Shown here: positions 12,271-25,864 of the stretch, piece by piece
Numbering within the stretch: the first letter of the stretch is position 1
Layout: every line of letters starts with the position of its first letter
Assembly (NCBI GenBank): GCA_000711775.1
Contig: ARYC01000470.1
Location: 33,844 to 97,843, forward strand
DNA: 64,000 nt
Direction of reading: 5' to 3'
Source: Oxytricha trifallax
Lineage: Eukaryota > Ciliophora > Spirotrichea > Sporadotrichida > Oxytrichidae
Program-made: the position numbers and the translations under genes
The notes under the pieces: generated by a model
The model's database searches: none
The model's input: the letters and a program-made list of their open reading frames with translations, nothing else
What the model was told of the DNA's origin: nothing

Positions 12271-12701
12271 AATAAATTACATTGATTTCACACGCTATAA
12301 GTTTCCAAAAGTTTTTATTTTTATTTTTTAAACTTACCTAAGTGATTAACTAACTATAATTAATATATGTAATTCTTAAAGATAAATTTATTTGAAATTA
12401 ATTTATAAATTTTTACTCGTTTTTTAAAACAATGAATAAATAAAATTAAATTTAGTTGTGAAGTAATTATATTCTTAATATTAATTCTTTTAAATTAAAT
12501 TAAACTAACAATAAAATTATATTAATATAATTATTTGTATAAAGTTGTAATAAAACATAATTTTGCAAATTAGTGGCAAAGAAATATATAAAAATACTAA
12601 AAATTTAACTAATATATTTAATAATAATTTAATACTCATTGTAATATTGTTTATTTATTTCTGAAACTTATACATATTCCAGAACCCACCCCAATTTGAC
12701 T

Positions 12702-15700
12702 CATTTATTAAAACTTTGTGTTTAATTAAAGTATATAGTTAGTAAAATAGACAGTTTTTTTAGATTGTAAATTATGCTGTATATCTAGAATAAAATAATT
12801 GTAGTATAGTTTTAAAGCTTTTAAAACTAACCATTTAAAAGCTTTATTTCAAGCTTTCCAAAAATATCAATTTTCTTTTTGCCAACTAATTTGTTACCAA
12901 ACTACAAATATTCAGCATTTTGTTGCCACTTTAAATTATTATTATAAAATGCTACTAGCAGACCTATCTGTCGCTAACTTTCAAATAGCAGAGAATTTAA
13001 TAATAAATAAATGCATTTACTAAAAAAGCTTAAGCTTATGACAAAAGGATCATATGTCTCCAAAAAATGTAAAATTCTAACTTAATTGATAAAATGATTT
13101 TTCAACATATGGAAATAAAATGAACAAAGTTTATCTCCATTTATTTCAAAATATTCAAATAATCAGATGGATAAATCATATTTACTAAGTTAGCAATAAT
13201 ATAAGAATCAACAGAGAAACTTTTACAATCTTCATTGCAGTGCTCGATATTTTAAAACATAGTGAGTTTAATTTTTTCATTAATTAATATAAGCTAACTG
13301 ATTAATTTTAGAGAATTTCTTTCTTCAAATTTCGTGATTTTGATTTTTTCTCTTTTACAAACATACAAGTACCCATATTAAGAAGGAAAGTTCATCTAGA
13401 TACATGATACTCTTCTAATGGCATTCGCTCTCGAAGGTGAAATTCACAATTAAGACACAACCCATAGAGCTGAGATATTGTATTATATTCATGCCTTTAC
13501 TTTATCATCATATTTTTTAAAGTTATAGCATTTTTATTTTATTTATTGGGGTCGGTTCAATGTTATTCAACATATTAGAAATGTTTTCTTCTTAGCATAT
13601 TTTATTTTCCTTTATTTTTCAAATAATTTCCTTTAACTTTCAGCAATCAGTGTGGCCTCTTTGATCCCATATGCATCTTCCTAATTCTTAATAGATAGAA
13701 TGTTTTATTTTTAAAGTTTATATTGATTGTTAAGCTCTTAGATTCATTGGGTGCCATGACGATTAAATTTTCTTCTTACTGCTGTATGAATGATACAACC
13801 ACTTAGCTTAATTTTTATGATTCAAAAAAATAAAATAGAATCATTAATAAATCTAAAGAAAATTTTGAGTTACCTTGTTGATTGTCTTGAACTATAATTT
13901 GTGGATAAAACCAAAATGCCAATAAAGAACAGTATTCTCATTTAGTATAGGATTGGATTAATTTCATTTATAATTGTAGAAATTCATCCAAATCAAAACC
14001 AAAATTAGTCTTAGATGGTGTTGCTTCAAGAGAAGTTCAAAAAATTTACCTAGAATTTACCTCAGTAATTCTGACTCAGGATTCATTGGCATCAAGCCCA
14101 ATCGTATCTCTATTTACATTAAATTCTGTAATTCTCATAAAAAATTTTAAGTTAAAAAGATCGATGAAAAATGAAATTATTGCTGAAGTTGATTCATGCT
14201 TTCCTTCCTGTTCAAACACAGAAAATATAACTTAAAGCTCTTAAATACTATTTCTATTATTCTATAAGAAGAAATAAAGAATAGAGGTTCGAAATAATGT
14301 GCTAAATATTCTAAGTGAATCTTGTGCCATTTATATATATTATTGTAATTCTAAAAGCTAGAGAAATACGCTAATTCTCAGTTGTGTTTTATAGAGAAGC
14401 CACTATTAATATTAAGTTATAAAAAAGCTATTGATGGGCATGATAATTGTTAGTATTTAGAAGTAACTTAGAGATCAAATCATTAGAAAATGCTGCAACA
14501 TTACTTCACTTTTATTTATATTAATTATAGTTTTCTTTGTATTAGCTAATTATATTGTTAGCAGTTTAACGCATTCGAAGTCTTACAATTAATTATTACT
14601 AATTTGAATTTCCCTAAAAATTATTGTACATAAATTTTTTGAAATTAATTGTAATTTATTTTAATAATAAACATCAAATACTTTCATTGATATAAATTAA
14701 AATAAAGATGAGATGTTTTCTCATAGTCTTGTTAAAAAGAGTTATATAATATAAAACCCTTATTCTTTAATTTTTCCTCAATAATTTATATTTGTTATGA
14801 CTTTGAGAAATTAAAGTTAAGATATATAACTAACTAAAAGCAGTTTGATAAAGACAGTTTCACTTTAATAATAAGCAAGACCATCAAAATTCTTGACTAT
14901 AATAGCCTATCTAATGTAAAAGAATGCAACTTTTACGCACTAAAAAACCAATCTGTGAATAAGCATTTGTTATAATTGTCAATGCAATTATTTTGCTTTA
15001 TTAAACTTAATTAAGATATTCTAAAAAATATAAAAATAAATAACTTTAAAACAGCAAATTTAAACTCCTTATTTTTAAATAAAGCATTGAATACATTGTC
15101 ATTTTTTATATAGTATGTATTTTTATTAATACTATTTAAATTATTGCTGTTTTTAATTAATTTTTTAGATTTCCTATTCTTTTCTATTTGTTTCAATAAT
15201 GCAATTGAACTTCTACTCATGAGTGAAAGTTAGCAAAATTATATATTAATTAGAAACTAAAATATGTAAGATAATCAATAAATATTCTTTGTTGCTTTAT
15301 GATAATTTTTTAGAAGGGCTAATTATTTAACTTATAATTTTAATTGAAATAGTATTGCACTTCTTGTTCAATTTGAATTCAGTTTGCAATCTCCTTAATG
15401 GTACGCAATTCACTCTACTATATACGCATATTTATCGAATTAAATCTTAGTATTGTTAATTTCAGGAAAAATAATAATATTTTATTCAATAAATGAAATA
15501 CAATAGATTAAATTATAAATAAAATTAAAAAAATCTACTTATAGTTTATAATATTTCTTGAATTTTATATTAATTACTGATAGTATTATATAAGTTAATT
15601 TTAAAATGAATTTATTTTCAATATAAAATTAAATATTAACATTAAGTATAAATATTTTACTGAAATTATTTAATATTTAAAGAAAACTGGAACATAATAT

Positions 15701-15876
15701 TAGACTCATCCCTAAAAATTATTAGATACTTAAAGAAATGACACTAACTCCACAAAAATACTATTTATGTTCATATAAATTGACTTGTATTTTTATAAAA
15801 TTAAATAAATTATTAAAAATTTATGGAAAAATATAATAACAAGAGCAAAATGTAAAAAAAATATTTCTAGTTCTAC
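12702..15876. other. AT-rich stretch, no gene recognised
   Basis: No frame with convincing composition, no repeat structure and no RNA gene was seen. The minus-strand run at 15011-15220 is Asn/Lys/Phe-rich low-complexity sequence typical of chance frames in this base composition. Confidence 0.5.
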
Positions 15877-15878
15877 TA

Positions 15879-16826
15879 TTAAGCGAGTATAATTAAAATG
15901 GGGAGACAGTTAAAATTAAATCAAAAAAGAGATTAAATAAAATTATGATCATCTCAATATACATGAGTTAAGATCCAACAGTCACTAGTTTGAATAATGT
16001 TTGAGTAGATCCTTATTTAAATTTAATTAACTAATCAACTAACTAAAAATGGAACTTTTAGCTTTTTTATCATCTTTTCTGATTTTTTTTATTTTTGTTC
16101 ATCGATCAAGTAGATGCTGTAGCTGATCTTCAAGTTTTTTCATAATTTTCATAGATATCTTCAGGGTATCTTCAGGATATCTTCCTTAAAAAATTTAAAG
16201 TGTGGAGAGTGTGGAGCCCAATATTGACAATAATAGTAGTAATAGCACTAATATTCTCAAAATCAAGCATTATTATGAGTCTGGTTGAAATTCTAGAGAA
16301 TTTCAAAATTTTAGATCACTGATTTTTTCTTAGTTTTCATCAACATCATCTTCATCATCATCTTCAACATTAGGTATCACATCTATGAATTTTAGAAAAA
16401 CAAGATGTTTTTTAAAAAATCCCAGACTCATAATAATGCTTGATTTTGAGAATATTAGTGCTATTACTACTATTATTGTCAATATTGGGCTCCACACTCT
16501 CCACACTTTAAATTTTTTAAGGAAGATATCCTGAAGATACCCTGAAGATATCTATGAAAATTATGAAAAAACTTGAAGATCAGCTACAGCATCTACTTGA
16601 TCGATGAACAAAAATAAAAAAAATCAGAAAAGATGATAAAAAAGCTAAAATTCCATTTTTAGTTAGTTGATTAGTTAATTAAATTTAAATAAGGATCTAC
16701 TCAAATATAATTCAAACTAGTGACTGTTGCATCTTAACTCATGTATATTGAGATGATCATAATTTTATTTAATCTCTTTTTTGATTTAATTTTAACTGTC
16801 TCCCCATTTTAATTATACTCGCTTAA
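15879..16826. mobile_element. 948-bp palindromic (foldback) element
   Basis: Arms of about 406 bases (15879-16284 and 16422-16826) are almost perfect inverted repeats around a 137-base centre. The ends begin TTAAGCGAGTATAATTAAAATG and lie between TA dinucleotides (15877-15878 and 16827-16828). The centre holds a CATCATCTTCATCATC-type triplet run. I found no protein frame spanning it. The outer end sequence differs from the 415-bp elements, so it is a separate family with the same foldback design and the same TA target. Confidence 0.85.
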
Positions 16827-16829
16827 TAA

Positions 16830-18550
16830 TAATAATTTAGTAGCTATTATTATTATATACATTCGCATTCTTACCCTGTTATTATGTTTATAGAGTTTTC
16901 ACTTATTTTTAGATCATTATATTTAATTATAATTGTATAATAGTATATCTCGAAATTCTTTATTTTAATTTTATATAATCACTCAGTATTGTGAAGAAAG
17001 CTCCATTAATAATTAATAGGAGCGAATTCAAAATAATTTGAAAGTCTTTGATAAAACGAAATCATATATTTATAAAAAAAATAAAGAAATGATATATAAA
17101 TTAAAAAATAGATTGATAATAAAATGATGACATTAAATAGAGATTCTGTAAAGCAGTCACACTCATCAAGATTAATAACTTTAACAAATTTATAATTCAT
17201 AAAGCCTTATCATTTGCATGAAGGTTAATCATTTAAGTCATGAATTTGTATTTAATAAACAAATTAATACGATTTCTAATTTTTTATAAATTTAACGAAT
17301 TTCTTCATGATATTCTGGACAAAAAATAATAATTTCAATCACAGTACTTCGAGATAAAAATTTGATATATTCCAGATTTTTTTATAAAAAAAAACATACT
17401 TTGAATTTACCTATCTAATATAGCAAAAATTTTCATAGATTTAGGTAAATTATAGGAGGATTCAGAAAAATGTTCTCTATCTTTTAAAAAAATATTCTCC
17501 CTAAACAAATCAATCAAGGATCGAACATTGGCACTTAAAAAAGGCGAAAAGGATTTGTGTTAAATCTTTATGGAAGTATGATAATGAAAATGGATTTTTA
17601 AGATTGCTAAATATCACCAAGTAATAATTTTTAAAAAATGTGATTAAATAATTTTATTAACAAAGTTAATTAAAAACAAGGCAGATATTGCAACATCTTC
17701 TAAGAATAGCTTTAGAACCATGCTTTTTCTTAAGTGTATATTTATCTTTAAATTATAGGTATATTTCCAACAATCATTAAGACATAATGTTTCAAGATTG
17801 ACCATTTCAAATTATTTTTAAAGATATTGAATTGATGACTCATCAAAATGTAAGTTACAAAAAAAATCTTCTATTATTATTTTTATAGGATTAGCACCTG
17901 TTTGGTGCTGATGAAGGGTTGGATAAAAAAATTCTAATCTTATTTTCAAGAAGCAAGGTTTGATTGTGAATTTAGTTCATCATAAGTAAGTTTGATTGAT
18001 TAATTTAAAAGATTAATCTGTTCTAATAATTACTATTCTATTTTGTTTCATTAGTTTTCGATTAAATATTTTAATTTATCAATTCTCTTTTATTTAATAT
18101 TTTTTTTAATTTAAATTGAGATCATATTTAATGAAAAGATGAGAATATTAATTATAGAGGGACAATCAGACTTATTACTTATCATTACAAAATTGAAATA
18201 AAATAATAAATAAGATTAATATATTTCAAAGAATCATCCATATTTAATTATAATGACTATTATTTTGTGTCTGCTACAAATTGAATAAATCATAGAGCTA
18301 CTTGGCATTATTAATTATTTAAATGAAAATATTTTGTAATTTAAGCAAGACTTCTCTTCTCTAATTTTAATTATAATTTAAATTATTAGATGACAATTTT
18401 AATAAAATTAATTTATCCCCAATAAATATTCTTGTAGAATGACGAAAATAGAATAAATATCTTTTCGATTGTCTCAATTATCAACTTCATAATTCCAATA
18501 TTAGATTTGAATATTAGTCATTAATTACAAATTGATTTAATACTACTTAA
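16830..18550. other. AT-rich stretch, no gene recognised
   Basis: No supported gene, repeat or RNA gene was identified here. Confidence 0.5.
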
Positions 18551-18552
18551 AT

Positions 18553-18946
18553 ATGAAGTATGTTAGCCTAAATAATATGGATTTTAAGCATCAGTCTTTT
18601 TACTATATCTTTTTAGTCTCATTTTTATTTAAATTAGATTTTTGTCATAAAAATCCTTCTTCATCAACAACTTCTTCAACTACAACTTTAACAACATCAA
18701 CTAAGAACCTAAACTCCAAAAGTTTTATAATGTTAACAGAAAAACCGAACTGGCACTATCTTGGCAATTTTACAGTTACAGCTTGAAAACAAAATTCTGT
18801 ATCAAATGAGTCCTAGCAATAATGAGTATTTAGCCCTAATAAATTGTAGTATGCATTTAAGAAGTATTTTTCTTAACATTAATAAACATTTAAATATTAA
18901 AATTTGTGATCAAAACTTCAGGATTTATTCAATCAAGAATTTTTAA
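18553..18946 (+). CDS. Candidate small membrane or secreted protein, one frameshift
   Basis: ATG at 18553 opens a 77-codon frame with a hydrophobic stretch (FYYIFLVSFLFKLDF, about residues 17-31), then a Ser/Thr-rich segment (SSSTTSSTTTLTTSTK). It ends at TGA 18784-18786. An overlapping frame from 18761 continues for 61 codons (LENKILYQMSPSNNEYLALI...). The two look like one protein broken by a single-base shift near 18780. No family was recognised. The composition is more protein-like than the surroundings, but in DNA this AT-rich two adjacent chance frames are possible. Confidence 0.3.
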
Positions 18947-18949
18947 TGT

Positions 18950-21900
18950 TTTTTGGAGGATATTTTCTGTTAGTTGTTCATAAATTTTTTAATAATAATT
19001 TATCAATTGATTATTATAAATTAAGATTCAATACTAAAATACACTTGATAATGTACATATTTTTTAATCTTCAACTAGATACCTCGGTTTGTTAAGTAAG
19101 GTATAATATTGTAATTTTTTGAATATATATCTAGATTTAAACTGTCTGATGCCATTAGTTGAATATAATCATTGATTATTTACAGCTTTCATAATGCTTG
19201 CATATCTAAGAAAAAGAACATCATCAGTCTATTTATAATTTAATTTCTCTGAAACAAAGCCTTTTTTAAATAGAATCAAAATTGCTATTACTGTAAAAGA
19301 TGTTTACATCCCTGAGTCTTTAGGTAAATTCTTATTTTTCGTACGTAAAATCCACTAGCTTTTCTCATTTTCATTAAAAGCCATGTTAATGGGAGATAGT
19401 CTCGTATCATCTTTCTTCTAGTAGACACACCATATTATTACTATACTTCTCTCTTGTAAAAGCTCAATATAAATACATATTCATAATTTCTTCATCTGTC
19501 ATGATCTCTTCGTGAATTTTTAATTAATATTTTTCTTACAGGTGAGAAAAAAAATACTAAATCATATTACTTTTTATATTTTTCATAGTAAGTTCTATGA
19601 CGTTTCCCTCAAATAATACTGGGCGTAGAAATATTTGCAATTGATTTCTTTAATTTTTTAATGAATATCCTCAAAATTTTAACCATTATAAATATCAAGT
19701 AAAACCTTGACTTGCCCTTTTTTTGAAAATCATTTTTAATTGATTTTTTTTCTTCTTAATAACTTTAGTTTTATTTTGATTGAGTTAGCACATTTTCTCA
19801 TGTTAATTGCAATTCCAATTAAATGCTTAACGAAAGTTTCAAAATTTGAAGAGTTGCAGGTAAACCTAATTAAAGCACATACAATATATTTTTATTCTTG
19901 CTTATTAATAGTGAATACTTAACTTGTTATTTCTTTTTTAAATTCTAAGTTTTGATAAAAGGTTTTTACTTTTTTCACCAAGTTCAAATCTTTTCATTAG
20001 TAAAAACTTAGCATTACATTTTATGAGTAAAAATTTTGGTTGGAGATAATTAGAAGAGTGCAAGGTTTTCTCTTGTCATTCCAACAAGAGTTTTTCATAT
20101 ATTATCATAATAATTGATAATTATTCATTTTAAAGCAATAACTATAAAATTAAAGTATAAGAATTACATTAATTTATTTATTGATTATCTTATATCATAT
20201 TTTAAAATTAAAGTTATCCTATAGAAGAAAACAATTTATTTAACTTAATCATTTATTTTAGTAAACTACTTCTTATAAGTGTTTATTTTGATGAGATTTA
20301 AGTTTGTTCTACTACAAATATCTTAAAGTAAATTTAATAAATAAATATTATCCAGCATTTTAGTGGAAAAATCTGTAAAACCAATTAGTTTTCCATTAGT
20401 TAATCCTTAAATTTTATAATTACTTTTTAACTAAGTAGGCCAGATTGCTAAAGTAATTAATTAAATAAATAGGAACTTTAGTTGCTATCTATATATTGTT
20501 ATGTTAATTAGAAAGGACTGTCAAATACTAACTAATTCTAAGAGTTGAGAGATTGGACTTACTTTAATTAAAATAAAAAACATCATTATTTAATTTTAGC
20601 TCGCAGATGATTTAAGCATAAATCATGTTAAATTACTTTTATAAAAATAATTTAGTTTAAATTACTGCTAATATGGTTTTATAAAATTTCATTTTTGCTT
20701 ATATTAGACTTATAAAAATTATAATAGATTATGGAAAGTCTGGGAAGCCATTGTTATGATGTCAAGGATTTTCAAAGCAAATTTAGGTAAGAAAATATAA
20801 AACAAGTTTTTTTGAAGATTTAAAGTAAAATTATTTAATTAATCAAACTGTATTTTGTTAATTTTACCGCTCTATAGGGGTTGTTTTTACCAAATACTAG
20901 CCTTACACAATGAAGTTTGTTAAAAATTATATAATAGAAAACAAGCTGCTTAAACTGTTTTGCTTAATGTTCCATACTTCTTAGAATTTTCTTTAAAATA
21001 AAATTAATTCAAAACATATTCAGAAGATGAGGAAATATTGAAATATATTAATATTTACTCTGAATATACAGTGTTACCTGAAAGAATAATATTTTTAAGG
21101 AGAACTCGACATATTACATCCCATTTCATCTCATTAATAATTAACAAGAAAATAAAAGCGACAAAAAAGAGGAAGTAAAGAAAAGAGTATCATTAAAGAT
21201 GAAGTCTGTAAATAATTGCAATAAGAACAATATTTTCAAGTAAGTTAAATTTATAAAAATTAATTATATTTAGAATCAAAGGGTTAACTTAAAGTCATAC
21301 ACTCGTTAACATAAACAAAAAGAAAGAGTATCATGAAATCTCAATTCAATTTTTAATTACAATGCTAAAATTTAAAGCAGAAAAACTTTCCTTGTATAAA
21401 AAAGAAACACTTTAATTGGTCAAGAATATGAGTTTGGGAGTTTACCAGAAATTATTTAATTTAATGATAAATTTTTTTTACATCAAAATAAGAAAAAAGA
21501 AAGTATATAAGTTACAGATATTATAATGTAGATTGTCATCTTAACCAAATTATAATATTATTCTTCAAAATGTTTATGCTTATACATTTTCAAATGAATG
21601 TTTTATTATTTTAATATGCTTAGTTTCATTCATTTTATAGTCGTTTACTATTATCTCATATTAATTTAATTTCATGAGCACCAAGTGTAAAAAGGCTAAC
21701 CCAATTATATATAATTATCTTATTCTATATCAATTAATAGTGTTGTCCCCTTTAACTATCCCAAAAGAACTACAACATACTTACTTTTGTACTATAAATC
21801 AGGGTATTCAATCATTTAAGCAGTCTCTACGTTAGATATAGAGTTTAGAGTAGCCGTTCAACCCGGAGTTCTTACTTATACCCACTGTGCCTGCAAAAGT

Positions 21901-22350
21901 TTTAAGTTTTGAAACAATCTTTAAAAATTTTTATTTTTATGTGTTCTTTCCCATAAACACTGTTAAAGCCGTTACAGTTTAAAGATGATTTCAAAATTTT
22001 ATATAATATTTTTTGATTTTAACAACTAAATCCTTAAGCGAAGCAAATCTTTCGCATCTTTATTTAATTGTTTAAGTTTAAAAGTACTCGAAATTTTAGT
22101 ATTTCGCATAACATTTTTGATTATCTATTTAATGTAAATATACTAATAATACAAAATAATAATAAAATTATACTGAAGTCTCTGGGCACCCCTATTTAAT
22201 TTATACATGGTAATATATAAGAAACAAGCCCTTTTAGATTAATGGTGTCTTCATGTGACAATTTCAACAAGTGTTGTGCGTTCACTTTCTCATCTTCTTA
22301 TTGATTTTTGCTCTTTTTTATATATTTTTCTTGATAAAATTAACTTGTTG
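18950..22350. other. AT-rich stretch, no gene recognised
   Basis: Apart from short Phe/Ile/Leu-rich runs I see no supported gene. The stretch at 21700-22260 is slightly less AT-rich, but no frame, repeat or RNA could be assigned to it. Confidence 0.45.
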
Positions 22351-23959
22351 AATGCCTGAAAAGAATAAATAAGTTGCTTATCGTCAGTGATGACAAGGTT
22401 CTCATAGATTATTCGAATGACTTCCCCTATATAGTATGTTGGACATGTCTACAGTGAGTACTACTAATTTTCTCAGAGTCTAAGTTTCGAAGTTAAAAAT
22501 TATCAGATTGAGATTCACTAATTGGATTTGTGTTCTATTTATTATATTAGTTATAATAAATTATTCCTTAACTAAACATTAATTAGATTTCTTTCTTATT
22601 TTAAATTTATGATGTGATTCTGATAAAGTTGTCGACATATTTTCATTTCTGATGTGAGTCGACTAGGTAACTTAAGATTTTTTTCTAGCTTTTTATCACT
22701 TCCATTTTTGTAGTAAGGTCTTCTCATTTGGCATTTATGAGTTTATTCTGTGACTGAGTACGTATATTACTATGTTTTGGTAATGCTAGTGTAATATTTA
22801 GGTTTGGACAATTTTGACTTAGATATTAAAATAAGTTTGGACAAAAAGCCTTTGAAAGGGAAGTCAATAGTTTCCCTATATAGTATTGAAAGTTGTCATC
22901 CCTTTCTTAATGTTTTTTTTTCATATTTATTACTACAATTCATGGAAAATACTGAGACATAGTGAGAGGGTTTCTGTTGTTCGGGTCTTGGGATTTTATT
23001 GAAACTTTTTAATTGAAAATGCTGAAGTTCGATTTTTTTTAACAATTTATTCTATGATAGTGGATTATTCTCTGTTATGGGTTTACCCTATATGTCATAA
23101 TTAGGGCATATTGTGTTTTACTTTGGTTTTTGAGAAAACAAGGAGGTTGACTATTAGATATGATTTTAGACCCTGGTTTGCTAGTCTTAACTATTTAGTT
23201 ATTTAATATTGATAAAATACAAAATATCAGGAATTTATAAGTTTAAAATTTAAATAAAACTGAATTAAAAATGATATATAGAAGCATGCAGAGATTAATA
23301 TAAGTAGAATGCTAAATAATGAAAAGATTAGTTTCAAAAAAAATAATCCATCAAATACCTAATGCATTAATATACTCTATAATTTAATATCTTTTACATC
23401 TTTTTCCATAAAAGTTCTATTTTAGCGAATAACCAAAAGTGGAAATCACATTGATTAATATGTTATTATGATTGTTTCGAAAAAAAATAATTTAGAACAC
23501 TTACTAAATTAGGAGAGTTTTTTATTTTCAGCTTTAATATGCACAATAAAAAGTATTTCTGTAAATAAAAAAGCCTGAACTAGGTAAATTTAGTATATCG
23601 GTAAATGGGGATGAGTGAAATTTGAATTATAATTTTATTTAAAAATAAAGTTTTACTGACCTTAATGTGGTTAATAACTTGGGATCTCTAATCCATTTTT
23701 AACAGGAGAATGAGTATTTATTTTATTTTATTATTTCCTTTTAAATTAAAATTAATTTCTAAAAATTCAGTGAAAATAGAAGGTTATGTACTTGTTTAAT
23801 GTCGACTGATATTCTTGTTTTATCTTGAGAAGAAAAAATTTGTTTTTCTTAATTTGTTAAGTAGGGTCTATGTTGAAGACTAAAGTGAACTAGTGTTGTG
23901 GAAGAGAAGTAGGAGGTTATGAATAGTTTTATTAGTTTACTTGATTATTTTATTCTTCT

Positions 23960-24274
23960 TTAGTTGCTTCAATGAATCGATTGAAGAAATAGTCAAACAT
24001 CTAGATTTCATCAAGGGATTAACTAATGGGTTTGTTTCGTACTTGGTTAAGCAGAGTTAAAGAAGTCCTTTTTTTGCACAATAAATGATCTTTTATCTTT
24101 GGAGTGGATTAAGAGCTAGCAGTAGTGACCTGATTAATTTTTAAATGTAATAATCGTCTTTATAGCAGACAGATGGGGCTCAGAGTTTTTGTTGTACTCT
24201 GAAAGTGTATCATTCTGATTTATAGTCACTATTCCTTTGCGTCAACCTAATATTAGTAAATATACTAGAGTGAG
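23960..24274 (+). CDS. Hypothetical exon-like frame
   Basis: A plus-strand frame reads about 104 codons with six or more TAA/TAG as Gln, from FSCFNESIEEIVKHLDFIKG to a TGA near 24272. It is preceded by TTATTCTTCTTTAG, which could be a 3' splice site. The codon content (Glu, Asp, Gly, Trp, Cys present) is more balanced than chance frames nearby. No start codon in frame and no family were recognised. The preceding 22.4-23.9 kb also has a mixed texture and may hold other pieces of the same gene. Confidence 0.3.
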
Positions 24275-25404
24275 GAAAGGATAATTCAAATCTTTGGGAA
24301 CTTCATGTGAAAGTTCATGACCTTGGTATGGTGAAAGAAACATTTATATTCATAATTTACATCATAATATATATAAAATAAAATAACTCTAATAATAATA
24401 ATTACACTCAAATGAAATCCTTCTCGAACCTCTAATGTAAATTGAATAATATCTAGTAATTACGGTTTTGGAGTCGCACCATAAACAAGTGCTTGAACTG
24501 ATTTACTCACTGAAGACATTTTATAGATATAAAGGTGTTCCAAAAAAATAATTTCAGAGAGGTGATTTGAAGGAATAAATAAGTTCCTATCAAAGCGCGT
24601 TGGAATGATAAATGCAGAAGTAAGAGCAATAAATGGAGCTCACATACTGTTAAATTAGAGATTTAACGTTGCATGAACTGAATTGTTTTTCATTGCATAA
24701 TATAGCAATTTTTTCCTTAAATAAATATCAAAACTTTAAAACAAACCATTACTATTTTTCAGACTTTTTCAAAAAGTTCAAGATTTATAACTATGTCATG
24801 AGATGCAATTACAATAAAACCTAGTAATAACAAAATGTTATGGAAAAATAACGAAGGATATGTTTGCTCTGCTCCACGGCATAGTTCAGCATAATTTTAG
24901 ATTTCTTATGTTGACGAAGTCATCTAAAATTCTAGTCTGACAGGGGAACATGCATAAGCCGAGAGGTCAATTTGATCAATAACTACTAAAAAGTAGCCTT
25001 AAAACTGAAGACTTTCACAAGTATATTTGAAAAATTATACTAACCTCATAAGATGATGCTTTCTAATAAAATATAAAATAAATTTCACAGCAGAAACTTT
25101 AGTTATAATTGAATATCTTCACCACTAGAATAGATCATAATATGTAACATCTCTAAAGATAACATAAGAAAGCACAATAGAAAGAGTGGTGGATGTATGA
25201 TAAAATATTTACTGTCTGGCTAATGGCACAAAACCTCATGCATTCTCCATAGTTCAACTATAAAAAGGTAGACTTTGACAAAAACAAAAAAAAGGGTAGC
25301 ATGTCGGTTAGTTGCAATTTATAATGCGAAAACTTTAAATTATTATTTATTCTAATTACATTAATACTTAAACTTATTATGAAAATCAGTAATGGAAATC
25401 TCTC

Positions 25405-25632
25405 TGATTATTGCTATTCTTCCTAATCTTCATCCTCTTCTTCATCTTCATCGTCAAATTTAACTTCTATTTCTGCTCTCTCTGTCACTCTGCGAAGCAC
25501 CAGTTAAGCTGCACCTGTGGTCTTGCACCTGTGGTCTTACCAGGTAGTACCACTATAAAAAAGATTAAAGATTTGGTTTTTTTAACTTACATTTTTAATG
25601 AGCGGTCTATCTCCACCTGCGTTTGATCTTTA
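25405..25632 (-). pseudogene. Exon-intron-exon fragment, copy 1
   Basis: On the minus strand an exon tail (RSNAGGDRPLIK in one frame) meets a 38-base intron (25553-25590, GTAAGT...TATAG). It continues into a second exon giving VLRRVTERAEIEV and then a strongly acidic tail (KFDDEDEEEDED) with TAG/TAA as Gln. A second diverged copy lies at 31187-31402 with the intron at the same place. Copy 1 carries a tandem duplication of GCACCTGTGGTCTT at about 25510-25537 that shifts the frame. The protein family is not recognised. Conservation of the splice signals in both copies argues that this was once a real gene. Confidence 0.45.
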
Positions 25633-25864
25633 AGTATTCTTATCATTATATTAAGTTTTTTAATAAATTTAAAGTTTTCATATTTTAAATGATAAATGGC
25701 AATTTATTTCAAAGTGAGAAGTCTCAACATATCAACATTATAAATAAGCATTAAGTGCTATTCAATTCTAAAAATAGGCATGTATAATAGAAATGCGTGA
25801 ACAATATATAAAAAAATTAAAAAATAATAACACCAAGAACAGAATTCAAATATCTTATGCACAC

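Larger units (their letters stand above)
8745..12295 (+). mobile_element. Degenerate LINE (non-LTR) retrotransposon
   Basis: This purine-rich, less AT-rich block has plus-strand coding for an N-terminal region, an endonuclease/exonuclease/phosphatase-type domain and a reverse transcriptase, followed by a C-terminal region. Order and content are those of LINE elements that insert by target-primed reverse transcription. Frameshifts, TGA codons and altered catalytic residues show it is dead. No clear poly(A) tail or target duplication was found. It lies inside a TIR element (8025-12701), directly beside palindrome P2. Confidence 0.8.
8025..12701. mobile_element. TIR element family, copy 2, split by two later insertions
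   Basis: The left half (8025-8315) matches the first half of the element at 52728-53403, including GACTAAGTAGTAAAAG...TTTTTGCTACT. The right half (about 12310-12701) matches its second half, with shared blocks near 12400-12540 and 53095-53230. The two halves sum to roughly 690 bases, close to the 676-678 bases of intact copies. An AAT precedes the left end (8022-8024). Between the halves lie the palindrome P2 and a LINE remnant. The right end is diverged (TTTGACTC), so its exact limit is uncertain. Confidence 0.65.
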
